In this document: piece after piece, positions 34,455 to 45,985 of the stretch
Layout of the letters: the number at the start of each line of letters is the position of its first letter
How positions within the stretch are numbered: the stretch's first letter is position 1
NCBI GenBank assembly: GCA_014529385.2
Contig: CM043950.1
Location: 151,344,945 to 151,408,944 of the forward strand
Source of the DNA: Adiantum capillus-veneris
Lineage: Eukaryota; Streptophyta; Polypodiopsida; Polypodiales; Pteridaceae
Length of the DNA: 64,000 nt
Direction of reading: 5' to 3'
Notes under the pieces: generated by a model
Told to the model about the DNA's origin: nothing
The model's database searches: none
The model's input: the letters and a program-made list of their open reading frames with translations, nothing else
Made by a program: the position numbers and the translations under genes

Positions 34455-35392
34455 TGTAACAGGACTTGATTTTGAGGTGTTTTAGCAATAAATTTTGTTT
34501 TTCTAGGAAGTTTTGGTCGTTTTAAAGTTAGTCCACTATGTAGAAGGATGTGTGGATTGCTTTCGTCCAATAAAATTTTTTGATCCGAAAGGCACTTTCT
34601 GGGGCATTTTTGAAGGTGTTTACGTGGGATTTTGGAAAAGTGATGAATGAAGCGATTGAAGCCTGTGTTATAAGGAACAACTTTGGTTCTCTGAGTCTTT
34701 AGAAATTTTGATGTTTTGATGCTCGTTGAGGGTCAAAGATTAAGAAAAAAGTGGGATTTGCTGTTTTTGCATCGTTTTTGTAGAAAATGTTGTTTTGCAG
34801 GTTGATTTTCAGCAAAGCAGAGTAGGCTATGGAAATTTTCCATCACATAGTCGTCGAAGAGCCCAGCGAGGGCAACAAGATTGTGTGAGACGGACTTGGG
34901 TTGATTTGGCTCCGTTTGAGAGTTATGCTCAGTTGAAGACAGCTGAAAATTTGTGGACTTTTATAAAAAAAAAAGTTTCAAAAATCTAACCTTTTTGGAT
35001 CGCTTCGCGATCACGTTTTTACTTTATTCTTGCAGGTATACTTGGCGCGGAAGTCGAGTCGACCGAACGCCAAAAATAGAAAAGCGGCTATTTTGGGGGG
35101 TCGCATGCTTTTGGAGGAAAAACGAGAAAAGAAAGATGGGTGGTGCATTTTGGGGGATCATTCAACGATCTCTCTTCTGCGAGTGCGAGTGCGAGTGCGA
35201 GTGAGAGTGCGAGTGTGAGTGAGATGCTGCATGCAAGCGAACTGAAGCTCGGGGATGGTCGGGAGGTTCGAGCTCCGTACAACGTAGTGCACCCATATAT
35301 TTTATTGCTCCTCTGTTGTATTAAACACTATCAATACAAAGATCTCTTTCTCTGTCTTTGCTGTCTATCTCGATTATTCTGTTCCTGTGACA
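34455..35392 (+). repeat. 5' LTR of the gypsy element
   Basis: 938 bp, longer than the 3' LTR because 34970-35135 is absent there and a (GAGTGC)n run at 35178-35224 is expanded. ACCCATATATTTTATT near 35292 could hold the TATA element. Confidence 0.9.
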
Positions 35393-35394
35393 AT

Positions 35395-35406
35395 TGGTAT
35401 TAGAGC
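35395..35406 (+). promoter_or_regulatory. Primer binding site of the gypsy element
   Basis: TGGTATTAGAGC, one mismatch from the initiator-Met complement, two bases after the LTR. Confidence 0.85.
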
Positions 35407-35424
35407 AAGCGGTTGATTCTGGAC

Positions 35425-36720
35425 ATGGACGGATACGAGAAGAAGATCAAGGAGCAAGAAGACCTGATTCGATGACTACGAGAAGATCTGGAAATTTCAA
35501 ATCGAGAGCGTGTTGAGGCTCTGCGGGGCAAGGCAGCACGAGATCCTGATATCTATGTGGAACTTAATGGCGAACAAGAAGACGGAAACCATGCTATTCC
35601 ACCAGGACACAATAATCAACGTGTCGACGTTGGGGCACCTGGCGGTGGTGATGGTGGTGATGATGGAGATGGTGACAGTGGGAATGGTGGTGATGGATGT
35701 CGAGGCCGTCCACACGAAAGAAAGCGGGATGACGGCGAAGCGGAACCTAATGAAAGGAGAGGACGAAGAAGGAGACGTGATGAAGAAGATGCAGATGAAG
35801 ATTCTGAAAGGGCAGCTTTGCAGCAAGTCTTCAAGAAGGCAAAGATTAACGAGTTTAGTGGCATCGAGAAAACTGGTGAAGATATCGAAGCATGGATTGA
35901 AGAGTTAGAAGATTATTTTTCATTAAAGAAGTTCTCTGAAGAAGCAAAAGCAAAGGTTGCAGTTGTTCATCTTCGACAAACCGCAAAGCTTTGGTGGAAA
36001 GCATACCTTAAACAGCGAACAAAGGTTACTCCAATCACTTGGGAGGAGTTTAAAACGCAAGCATACAAAAGGTACTGTTCTCCACACTATGAAATGGATA
36101 AAAAGATGGAGTTTTACAAGTTTCAGCAGCAACCTGAGGAAGAGCCAAGTCTTACTGTACATGAGTATAAGGAGAAGTTCTTGCGACTTCACAAGTATGC
36201 ACCTGAAGTAGAAGGAGAGGCGTTGACAAACAAATTTATCGAAGAACTGTGTAAAGATCTGTATTATCAAGTAAAGGGTGCACGGGTTACCGATTTTCTG
36301 GATGCTATTGCGAAGGCTGAAAATTATGAGAAGAAGGTGAAGTATGAGAGCCGCAACCCTACTCCAAGCAGAATTATATCTACCGGGCATAGAACACAGA
36401 ATAGGCCTTTTCAGACAAACACTGAGGTTCCCCCAAGGAATTTTACAAATACTCACAGAAGACCACCCAATAATTTTTCAAATCAGAATCAGAATTTCAA
36501 CCGAAATCAGAGTACAAATCAGAATGTTGTAAACAACCGCAATCAAAATTTGGGTCAGAATGATGCAAATCAGAATCAAAGAAGACGACAACCGCTGCGG
36601 TGGCTACATGATCCTGCTTTTCTAGAATGAGCAAGGAAATTTGGGTTATGTTTCCGTTGCGGTGAGCATTGTCACAAGACGTTCGAATGCCCAAATAAGG
36701 AGATCGATCAGGCGGTTCTT
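35425..36720 (+). pseudogene. gag: Gypsy gag
   Basis: The ATG at 35425 (MDGYEKKIKEQEDLIR) is followed by TGA at codon 17 (35473-35475, CGA-to-TGA type). The frame is then open to 36630: acidic/Arg-rich region, capsid core (INEFSGIEKTGEDIEAWIEE, LRQTAKLWWKAYL, WEEFKTQAYKRY, YKEKFLRLHKYAPEVEG), Asn/Gln-rich linker. A second TGA (36628-36630, again in a CGA context) precedes the intact zinc knuckle CFRCGEHCHKTFEC. It packages element RNA. Confidence 0.88.
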
Positions 36721-37370
36721 GCACTAATGGAAGACAATATGAATGCGATGGACACCTTGATTGAAGAAGCGAGCGAGGAAGGTAAGTGCTCTGAAATTCC
36801 TATGAAATGTATGACAACGTCTGTTCATCATTTAAGGGCATCCGTTATAAGAATTCGGGGTAAGATAGGAACTGAAATTGTGAATTTTCTCATTGATTCA
36901 GGTAGTACGCATTGTTTTATGTCTAACAAGCTTGCACAGACTTTGAAATTGAATCCTGATTCCCACATTAGGAGACCTGTAGAATTGGCCAATGGGAAGA
37001 AACATTATACGCAGGGTCATATTCAAAACTTACCTTTTTTGCTGAACAAAGAGAAACATTCGGGAGAATTTTATGTTATTGGCATGGGTGAAGATGTAAT
37101 TTTGGGAATGGATTGGTTGGCTGCGAATCATGCATTGATGGATTGTGAGAGGGGTGAGTTGGTTTTTAAAAACAGAGATGGTCATGCGATTAAAGCTGAG
37201 GAGAGAAATACAAAATCACTTCTAATATCTACCATGAAACTTTCGAGGGGGGTGAGACAAGGGTGTGAGACGTTTCTTGTGTTTGCTAACGAGATTAAAG
37301 AGGATTCTAGGAATAAACAGAAAGAGGAAAATCCAGAATTTGTAGAGGATCTCTTACATGAATTAAGGAT
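36721..37370 (+). pseudogene. PR: Gypsy protease
   Basis: Same frame as gag. The aspartic protease motif FLIDSGSTHCFMS (about 36890-36928) and the flap/C-terminal DVILGMDWLAANHALMD are present. A frameshift near 37365 separates it from RT. Confidence 0.86.
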
Positions 37371-39180
37371 GTGTTCCCGGATGATCTTCTTGGCATGCCT
37401 CCGCCTAGAGCGGTAGACCACGCCATAGATCTATATCTAGGAGCAACACCTTATTCAAGGGCTCCATACAGGTTCAATATTGATGAGCTTAAAGAGATCA
37501 AGATACAACTTGATGATCTTTTGAAAAAGGGTTTCATTAAACCTAGTGTATCTCCTTGGGGTAGTCCTGTGTTATTCCAAAAGAAAAAGGATGGTACATA
37601 TAGGTTATGCATTGACTACAGGGGTTAAACAAACAGACCATTAAGAACAAACATCCTCTTCCTCACATAGATGAATTGCTTAGTCATTTGAGTGGTGCCA
37701 CAATATTTTCAAAGGTCGACTTTCGTTCTGGCTACCATCAAATCCGCATCAAGGCCAAGGAAATTCCAAAGACTCCTTTTCGTACACGTTATGGGCATTA
37801 TGAATTTATAGTTCTTGCTTTTGGTTTGATTAATGCACCAGCAACTTTCATGTGCTTAATGAATAATATTTTTCACCTGTATCTTGATGACTTCATTCTG
37901 GTATTCTTGGATGATATTTTTGTGTATTCTAAGAATGAAGAAGATCATGCATTGCACTTAAAGAAAACATTTGAGGTTTTTCGTGAACATAAGTTGTATT
38001 CCAAAGCAAGTAAGTGCTCTTTTGCAAAGGATCAGATTGTGTATTTGGGAAGAGTGATTTCTAAAGAGGGAATTCACATTGATCATGACAAAGTTAAGAC
38101 TATTGTGGAGTGGCCAACACCAAAGTCATTAAGGGATGTGAGAAGCTTTATGGGTCTAGCACAATATGAGAGAGCACACATTAAAGATTTCTCTAAGATA
38201 GCAAGTCCTTTGTCCGAATTGACCAAGAAAGACAAGGGTTTTGTGTGGACTTCTACCTGTGAGACTGCTTTTGAGACCTTGAAGGCTAAAATAGCGGAAA
38301 ATTGTGTTTTGAAAGTTCCTGAGATGGGAAAACCATTTGTTGTGTCATGTGACGCTAGTGGTGAACAACTAGGTTGTGTTTTGACACAAGAAGGAAGAGT
38401 GGTTTCATATGAGTCTAGGAAATTAAGACGACATGAATTGAACTATGCAACACATGATCTAGAATTGCTTGCTGTTGTTCATGCATTGAAACATTGGCGT
38501 CATCTTTTGCTTGGTGTCAAATTCGAATTGCGTACTGATCATCAAAGTTTGAAGTATATTTTCACTCAACCATTGTTAAGCAACAGACAAAGGAGATGGA
38601 TTGAATTGCTGGCTGAGTATGATTTTGATTTGAAGTATTTGTGTGGAAAAGAAAATAAAGTTGCAGATGCATTGAGTCGTAGGCCCATGTGTAGTTTGTT
38701 GATTGTTGTGCGATCCAATTTGATTGATGAGATACATGCCGAAGTTGAAAATGATTCTTTTTACATGCCTATTTTGAAATTCTTGCGTGAGAATATTGGT
38801 GAGATGTATGAGAACAGATATCACTTGTATAAGGAAAATCTGTATTATTATGACCGCTTGTGTGTTCCTGCAAATTCTGCTTTTAAGAGTCAAATTCTGC
38901 ATGAGTGTCATAACTCACCTTTTTCTGGTCATCCTGGATTGAATAAGACATATGAAAAGATTAAAAATTCATTCTTTTGGCCGCGTATGAAATTGGATGT
39001 TAAGAATTATGTGCGTGAATGCTTTCAATGTCAACAAATTAAAATTGAACATAAGAGGATGCCTGGTGACCTTCAACCCTTAGACATTCCTTTACAGAAG
39101 TGGGAGTCTATATCCATGGACTTTATCATTAGACTTCCTACTACTCGTGGAGGGTATGACTCGATCTTTGTGGTGGACCA
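37371..39180 (+). pseudogene. RT-RNH: Gypsy RT, RNase H and integrase zinc region
   Basis: The RT start ([29 protein letters not shown]) is in one frame to 37628, then a frameshift. From 37676: SKVDFRSGYHQIRIKAKEIP, FGLINAPATF and catalytic VFLDDIFVYS, all intact. RNase H: VSCDASGEQLGCVL, HDLELLAVVHALKHWRHLL, LRTDHQSLKYIFTQ, VADALSRRP. Integrase HHCC (HNSPFSGHPG...CFQCQQIK) and MDFIIRLP follow. Frameshift near 39165 inside integrase. Confidence 0.92.
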
Positions 39181-39779
39181 TAGATAGACTCACAAAACAG
39201 GCTCACTTCTTTCCTGTAAAAATAACTGATACTGCTTTGACCATTGCACGCTTGTTTGTGAAAGAGATATTTCGTTTGCATGGCATGCCCAAGAGCATAG
39301 TGTCTGACAGAGATTCTAAATTTACTTCACATTTCTGGAGAGCGACTTTTGACTCTATAGGAACCCAGTTACGCATGTCTACTGCCTTTCATCCTCAAAC
39401 AGATGGGGAAACGGAGAGAGTGAATCGTATTTTAGAAGATATGTTACGAATGTATGTCAATGAAAACCAATCTAATTGGAATGAATATTTGCCTTTGGTT
39501 GAATTTGCATACAACAATTCATATCATCCATCTATTAGGATGACTCCGTTTGAGGCAATGTATGGCTATAACTGTCCCACACCTATTAATTTTCTGAACT
39601 CCAAGAATAAGGTAGAACTGTCACGTGAGATGCTTGAGAAAATGGATAACGAGTTGGCCAAAATCAGGGGGAATATTAGAGAAGCTCAAAAGAGACATAA
39701 ATTGTATCATGACAAGAAACACCGGGTTGTGGAGTATGAAACTGGTGACATGGTTTTCTTAAAGGTTATTCCCGAGTAG
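39147..39779 (+). pseudogene. INT: Gypsy integrase core
   Basis: DRLTKQAHFFPV, SDRDSKFTSHFWRA and FHPQTDGETERVNRILEDML give the second Asp and Glu of the DDE triad (the first is in the preceding frame). LPLVEFAYNNSYHPSIRMTP and GDMVFLKV follow. TAG at 39777-39779, just before the C-terminal part. Confidence 0.9.
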
Positions 39780-39785
39780 TCTCAT

Positions 39786-40153
39786 TTGATTCTTGGAAAG
39801 GATAAGAGATTGTCTCCGCGATTTGCTGGGCCATTTAAAAGTTTGAAGCGCATTGGTTCATTAGCTTACAAATTGGAATTGCCTTCTCATGTCAAAGTGC
39901 ATCCTGTATTTCATGTGAGTTTATTGAAAAAGTATGTTCCTAACGTGCATCATGTTTTACAGGACAACTCTAAGTTGAAAGATGACGGACATAAATAGTA
40001 GAACCAGACTTAGTGCTAGATAGGCGTGTCAAACATTTGAGAAATAGAGACATTGTGAAAGTTTTGGTGAAGTGGCAGAACTACCCAGTAGAGGATGCAT
40101 CATGGGTTGATCTTAGTGTTTTGCAAAGCGAATTTCCCTCCTTCCAACTCTGA
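39786..40153 (+). pseudogene. CHD: Gypsy integrase C-terminus and chromodomain
   Basis: After the stop the same frame gives LSPRFAGPFKSLKRIGSLAY and VHPVFHVSLLKKYVPN. It then stops near 39996. A further frame encodes RRVKHLRNRDIVKVLVKWQN and ASWVDLSVLQSEFP, a chromodomain-like ending (aromatic W..Y/W positions). Chromodomains direct insertion to marked chromatin; this puts the element among chromoviruses. Confidence 0.82.
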
Positions 40154-40182
40154 GGACAGAGTTAATTTTGAAAAGGGGAGAT

Positions 40183-40920
40183 TGTAACAGGACTGGATTT
40201 TGAGGTGTTTTAGCAATAAATTTTGTTTTTCTAGGAAGTTTTGGTCGTTTTAAAGTTAGTCCACTATGTAGAAGGATGTGTGGATTGTTTTCGTCCAATA
40301 AAATTTTTTGATCCGAAAGGCACTTTCTGGGGCATTTTTGAAGGTGTTAACGAGGGATTTTGGAAAAGTGATGTATGAAGCGATTGAAGCGTGTGTTATA
40401 AGGAACAACTTTGGTTCTCTGAGTCTTTAGAAATTTTGATGTTTTGATGCTCGCTGAGGGCCAAAGATTAACAAAAAAGTGAGATTTGCTGTTTTTGCAT
40501 CGTTTTTGTAGAAAATGTTGTTTTGCAGGTTGATTTTCAGCAAATCAGAGCAGGCTATGGAAATTTTCCATCACATAGCCGTCAAAGAGCGCAGCAAGGG
40601 CAACAAGATTGTGTGAGACGGACTTGGGCTTTTTTGGCTCCGTTTGGGAGTTATGCTCACTTGAAGACAACTAAAAATTTGTGGACTTAAAAGACAGGTG
40701 GTGCGTTTTGGGGGATCATTCAACGATCTCTCTTCTGCGAGTGCCAGTGAGATGCTGCATGCAAGCGAACTGAAGCTCGGGGGTGGTCGGGAGGTTCGAG
40801 CTTCGAACAACGTAGTGCGCCCATATATTTTATTGCTCCTCTGTTGTATCAAACAATATCAATACAAAGATCTCTTTCTCTGTCTTTGCTGTCTATCTCG
40901 ATTATTCTGTTCCTGTGACA
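40183..40920 (+). repeat. 3' LTR of the gypsy element
   Basis: 738 bp; matches 34455-35392 except for the indel around 40690. Confidence 0.92.
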
Positions 40921-40997
40921 AGAGCATTGCAGAATAAGATGCAATGCTATGTTGGGATCCTATAGCCATGTATAAAACAATGTAATATAGAAACAAC

Positions 40998-41000
<3 letters not shown>

Positions 41001-41049
<49 letters not shown>
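41001..41049. repeat. (GA)n microsatellite
   Basis: 49-bp run at the same relative position as the CT run 53600-53689 in the inverted copy of this locus. Confidence 0.95.
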
Positions 41050-41053
<4 letters not shown>

Positions 41054-41118
41054 AATTGTTTGGACTTATCATATATATAACTAGTTATATTGAGAAAGGT
41101 GGAAGAGACAAATGAAGC

Positions 41119-41658
41119 TCAGTACATGGCTAGCGGAGAAGGCGCTGGCGAAGAGAGGGAGGATATCGAGGCTTGGCCAGGGCAATGGAAGGTGGCGGAG
41201 AGAGGGGAGAGAGGCAGGCAAAAGTGCATGTAGGTGAAACCGGTGCTCGAGTCGGGGGCCACCAAACACTGGCCATTGCGCTCTATGCGGAGGCTAGATC
41301 GGTCTCCCATCAGGAGGTCTTGCGTCTATTCGGGCCTCGAGCACGCCAATCGGACGTTGCTGACACTGCAGCCGCCGCACTTGACGCGAACGCTCCCCGC
41401 AGTCACTTCAGGTTCCGCAAAACCCATCCCAAAACCCTCCAGATCGATCTGGAATACCTTGATACACGAAACGTCCAATACAAGGTCTTCCCTCGCATGA
41501 GGATGATGATTATGATGATGCAGAGAATGATTGTAATTAGGGCTCATTAACTCTGCAGGCCCCTCACTGGCAGCCTCTACGCCGCCCTCCGTTGCCCTGC
41601 ATATTAACGCCACCACTATCAAAAGCCAAATGCTGCAGAATCTCGGCATCTTTGCCAT
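41119..41658 (-). pseudogene. Secreted Cys-containing protein, TPD1-like, with one in-frame stop
   Basis: The ATG at 41658 (minus) starts a 179-codon frame with a single internal TAG (complement of 41326-41328). The N-terminus is a clear signal peptide (MPRFCSIWLLIVVALICRAT). A His/Asn-rich linker follows, then DVSCIKV, KCGGCSVSNVRLAC, NGQCLVAPDSS and GFTYMHFCLPLS. Spacing of Cys pairs, the VRLxC box and the xFxYxxxxxxPLS ending recall plant TPD1-like secreted proteins (about 170-180 aa, anther cell-fate ligands and relatives). The length fits if the TAG is ignored. The family call is from motif memory and is moderate. A TATAAA-like element lies at 41681-41689, rather close to the ATG. Plus-strand open frames here are antisense shadows. 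Confidence 0.48.
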
Positions 41659-41829
41659 CTTCTCTTGTCTTACTTTCTCTTTTATAAAATTCTCAACTCA
41701 TAATCCGCTCGACGTTAGAAAGGCATCGTGTGAATGAGTCTCAAACCTCTCTTACAAAAGGTATTCGCAAGTCATATCCTCTCTATAAACTCAGGGTTCC
41801 ATAAGAGAATCCAGGGGCTTGAATGAACA

Positions 41830-43600
41830 AGGGAATGCCAAGGATGACATCTTTTTGGCCATGCTCCTGTTGTGCGTAGAGGAGGAGTAGAGTCACATGC
41901 CTTCAAGATGCATGCGTAGGTGATTGCATCTACTGAAAACAGACTAGAGCTTTCTCATGTGGAGAATCCTACAATCACTGCATTTGAAGAGTCCAGGCTC
42001 CTGACTTTGGCGTTGCTCTTGTTCCGCACATCTCGCAATCACTACATTCTAAGAGGCGACATTTTAGACCATTAAGCTCTTCAAGGACTTTTTGTGCTTT
42101 TTGAAGCGCACCACATTTGGCATACATATCAAACAAGACAATGCCAAATACGACATCTTTTTTCAATGCCTTATGGTGCTTCTCTTGTTGCACACATTCC
42201 ACAACTCACCCCTCTCCCGTTGTGCGTATTTGGCGATCGATACATTTCAATGTTTTGCATCCGGTGAAATCAACGTAGGGCTTATTGGCCCTGCTCTTGT
42301 ACTTCTCCCAATCAATGCATTCGAAGAGGCAACAATAAGCTCCTCAAGAACTTTTTGTGTTTTCTCAAGTACACCATATTTGGCATATCTATTGACCAAG
42401 ATAATGACAAGCACGATATCTTTTTTTAGGATATTCAGCAACCACGAAGATTGAAAAAAAATGACTTTGTGTGGAATGACATCAAGTTTGCGAAGTTCAT
42501 CAAGAACTTCTTTAATCTCGTTGCTTTTGATTGCTCTTCCTATCCTCACTTGCAAAGAGTGTAGCGATTATTGTTTCTTTTCTGGATTTTTTTGTGGAAC
42601 GGCTTGTATCCATCTCCACCACATATCCTCATGTAATATTGAATTTTTGTGCCCATATCATCATTTTGTGCGACATGTCTTCAAGATGCATATATAGGTG
42701 ATTACATCTACTCAAAACAAACTAGTTCTTTCTCTTGTGGGGCAGATCCTCCTATCAATGCATTCCAAGAGTCCACATTCCAAATAGGAAGCTGAAAATA
42801 GCCTACATCTTTCTGGCCCTGCTCTTGTTGTGCGCATCCCATGACTAGTGCATTTTAATGCTTCCATCCATTGAAAATAGCCTAGAGATTTCTAGTCCTA
42901 CTCTTCTTGTGTACATTTTAGAATTAGTGCATTCCAAGTGGCGGCAATTGGGACACTAAGCTCGTCAATCACTTTTTGTGCTTTCTCAAGCGCACCACAA
43001 TTGGCATGCATATTGAACATAGGAGTTCCAAGCATGACATATTTTGTGCATATTGCATTCCAAGAGATGACATTTCCGACCAAGAAGCTCCTCAAGCACT
43101 TTCTGTGCTTTTTGAAGCACACCACATTTGGCTCTGCTCTTGTGCGTTCCAAGAGAGGACATTTCCGACCAGGAAGCTCCTCAAGCACTTTTCGTCACAA
43201 TTGGCCCCGCTATCATTGTGTGTATCTTGCGACCAATCCAGCTCAATGCTTTGCATCCGTTGAAAATGGCTTAGAACTTATTGGCCCTGATCTTGTACAT
43301 CTCCCAATCAATGCATTCGAAGAGGCAACAACAATCTCCTCCAGCACTTTTTGTGCTTTCTCAAGTGCACCATATTTGGCATACATATTGACCAAGATAA
43401 TGACAAGCACACTAATATCTTTCTTCAGGATATGCAGTAACCACAAAGATTGGAAAAAAAGGATTTTGTGTAGCACAACGTCAAGTTTGTGAAGGGCATC
43501 AAGAACTTCTTTAAACTCGTTGCTTTTGACTGTTCTTTCACTCCACGCTTGCAAAGATGTGTAGCAATTATTACTACTTCCCTATAACTTTTTGTGGAAT
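41830..43600 (-). pseudogene. PPR protein pseudogene, tandemly duplicated
   Basis: Minus-strand remnants of PLS-class pentatricopeptide repeats: MYAKCGALQKAQKVLEEL (about 42085-42140), LVNRYAKYGVLEKTQKVLEE, MHANCGALEKAQKVIDEL and LVNMYAKYGALEKAQKVLEE, each followed by an ...NALI-like phrase typical of the next motif. The segment 42247-42555 is repeated at 43243-43554 (offset about 1.0 kb), including KSNEIKEVLDELRKLDV. Many stops and frame changes. Intact relatives bind organelle RNA; this copy cannot. Confidence 0.72.
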
Positions 43601-43637
43601 TAAAGATCCTTGTCGTGACTACCTACTCCATTAGCCC

Positions 43638-43906
43638 TCACTATAAGAGGAGCATTCCACAACCGCTAGCATTGCAGCGGAAAAACAAAGGAGAATAGAA
43701 AAAAAAATGCATACGCGGCAAAAAACGCGATAGTGGTTTAAAATTAATATATGCGGTAATAATCGTGGGAATATACCCACGACTATTACCGCATGACTTG
43801 ACGCTGCTATTACCACGTATATTATCGCTATATGTCTATTCAAAAATAAAGGTGCTCATTTGGGCCACCCAAAATTGGGTGGCCCAAATGAGCACCTTTA
43901 TTTTTG
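43638..43906. repeat. Hairpin cluster, possible MITE
   Basis: 43754-43793 is a 17-bp-arm inverted repeat with one mismatch (GCGGTAATAATCGTGGG and its near complement). 43841-43906 is a perfect 32-bp inverted repeat with a 2-nt spacer, which can form a near-perfect hairpin. The start CACTATAAGAGG (43638) resembles a CACTA terminus, and GCGG/CGCGG motifs recur between; element class uncertain. Confidence 0.6.
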
Positions 43907-44439
43907 ACCTGCATAAAACAATGAAACATCAATTGTTTTTCGAAAGAGTATACAAAAAGAAAATTGAAATAGAATTTACTTTACCTTGACAATTTAATGT
44001 GTAGAAGACCAACTACTTAAAAAAGTTACAAAGAAAATAAAAGTAGTTGTATATACATTGTGCCACATTGGGACTTTATGAAAGTTTGGAAAATATTTTT
44101 CCATCTAATCCTCCTCCTCCTCCATAGGCACGTACATTTGATCACCTTGACTCCACATAAACCCAAACTAGATTAAACAAATATCAACAACTCAAAATAA
44201 TTGATACAAAATTATTTGTTTAAACTTATCGCTTGTAGTGGTCCAACCGTTGAGTCGAATTGCTTGCGAGACATGTGGTTGTTCTCAAACAACCATCGCC
44301 AAGTTTCAAATTCTATACACCGCTCCTAAACTTGACCATCTCTTTGGTTGGTAGACTAAGAGTGATATTTTCCTAATTTAGCAATAACAATAACAAATCC
44401 TTAACTATAATCTTTACAATCACCGATTTACATTGTAAT
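43907..44439. other. AT-rich spacer
   Basis: No gene, repeat or site recognised. Confidence 0.4.
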
Positions 44440-45337
44440 GTAATCCATCTTACATATTTGTCCTTCCATGTTTCTTTGCCTCCCGAGCCATAGTGCGTGG
44501 GAGTTTGTCTGGCCTGAGCTTTGCGTTGTCTGTAGGATGAGCCCGTTTTACAGCCTGATTACTCTTTTCTTACATTGCCCACTCCCACTCCACATCTGCC
44601 ATGTTGTCACCGTACTAGCTCCTCTGTAGATCTATAACTCGGTTGGCCATTGCGTACCATACACTCGATTGCTTGTTTCTCAAAAATGTTTTTATGTATC
44701 CCTCCAACCACTGTTGAGAAAAACGTTGATCGGGGGCATTTGAAAATATAGCATGTAGCACGTTCTCATGACATGGCAACTGGTCTCTAAACTTTACAAA
44801 ACAATTCTTATACGTTGAATGTATAAGAATCTGAAGATGGTGTCAAAATGCCCTGCCATGTGCTATATCGAAGTCCACCTCCCTGCCATAATCTACCTTG
44901 TAGTAGCGTCCATGCGTGTGTGACACAGGTGCATCAATATCCTTGTCCTCTACATCAAGGACATCACACTTTGAATAGGTGACTCCATTCCTTCCCCACT
45001 ACCAAAACAAGTTAAGCCACATGATCTCCGAGTGTTCATCTCTCTCAGCGCTCGTTGCCTTGAGAGGAGCGTCGACACACACCGCTAGAAGAACTGCATC
45101 GACGGTGCTCTGGCAAAGTAGGAGTGGAATGGAGTGGCGTGGGACCCTGCGATGCCATGGGAGTGAGACGCTACGATCGAAAGGAAGTAGGATTGTATGA
45201 AGGGGCCATAGACTGAGGTGCTGACCGTGCGAGGCTCTGGATGTAAGGAGCTCTTCCTTGAATCCCCCATTGCGTCGATTGTGGAAAAAGATCTTAGGTC
45301 GCAAGCTACTGCGGATTGTACCATCTAAACAATGCAT
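44440..45337 (-). pseudogene. Degenerate coding region, unrecognised
   Basis: One minus-strand frame reads with only a few stops from 45337 to about 44440. Phrases include DEHSEIMWLNLFW, a stop, then WGRNGVTYSKCDVLDVEDKD, HGRYYKVDYGREVDFDIAHG, CHENVLHAIFSNAPDQRFSQ, QWLEGYIKTFLRNKQSSVWY and AMANRVIDLQRS. Such long low-stop reading in an AT-rich area suggests a true, decayed protein. It may be transposase-related or a host gene; I do not recognise the family. Confidence 0.42.
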
Positions 45338-45740
45338 CCATCAAACAGAGGTACCGGTCCCATAAAGAGATAGCTCGCTATAGGTTTGGATCTACCACCT
45401 GTGGAGGAACCTAGGTAGATAGGTATAGGACGGCCATGCCTTAGGCTACATTTACAAAAATAAATCTATAACACTCATGGTTTAGGGTTAACTACCCACA
45501 AATTATCTTTCTTTCTTTGCTTCATCTCACTGCCTCAAGACTCGGGCCCACTAGAGGCCATGTCCACCCCAGGTGGGAGCCCAACTCAGATGTGAACCAA
45601 CCAAAAGAATAGCCAGATAGTTGCTCCCCAACAGGTGGTCTCTCATGTGACATCTACATTATAAAGAGAAATATGAGATTTAGCTTTCCTCGCATACTCA
45701 CTCATCTATCTATCTATCTATATAAATATATATATATGTA
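45338..45740. other. Spacer with short TATC/TA repeats
   Basis: No gene. Ends in a TATCTATC / TATATA stretch directly before the CACTA terminus. Confidence 0.45.
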
Positions 45741-45946
45741 CACTACAAGTTTTCCTTCATATTAGCGACGCTAGCAGTGGAACGCTTAAATGTGAAAATC
45801 CACGTCGCTACTATCCGTGTCGCTATATTATTTTTTACACAGCGATCGCATAGCGACGCCGACGGAGTAAAAAAATAAACCAAGAGTGCCAAAAACTCAG
45901 ATCTCAGATTTTAGTTTTGGTGCTCTAGCAAAACAGGTATACCAAC

Positions 45947-45985
<39 letters not shown>

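Larger units (their letters stand above)
34455..40920 (+). mobile_element. Ty3/gypsy LTR retrotransposon, chromovirus type, full length
   Basis: LTRs 34455-35392 (938 bp) and 40183-40920 (738 bp) start TGTAACAGGACT and end CCTGTGACA. Primer site at 35395-35406, polypurine tract GAAAAGGGGAGA at about 40170-40181, target duplication AGAGC (34450-34454 and 40921-40925). The empty site is preserved at 53.8 kb. Domain order is gag, protease, RT, RNase H, integrase, chromodomain. The LTRs differ by an indel of about 170 bp plus a GAGTGC-repeat expansion (35178-35224). All main domains remain, but stops and frameshifts break the polyprotein. Confidence 0.94.

Noticed and set aside
41173-41550. Plus-strand 125-codon frame over the TPD1-like region
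   Set aside because: Antisense shadow. The minus strand has the signal peptide and motifs.
34253-45741. Matching GTA next to the CACTA termini at 34253 and 45741 as one target duplication
   Set aside because: The termini face the wrong way for a single element (3' end left, 5' end right), and a 3-bp match is expected by chance.
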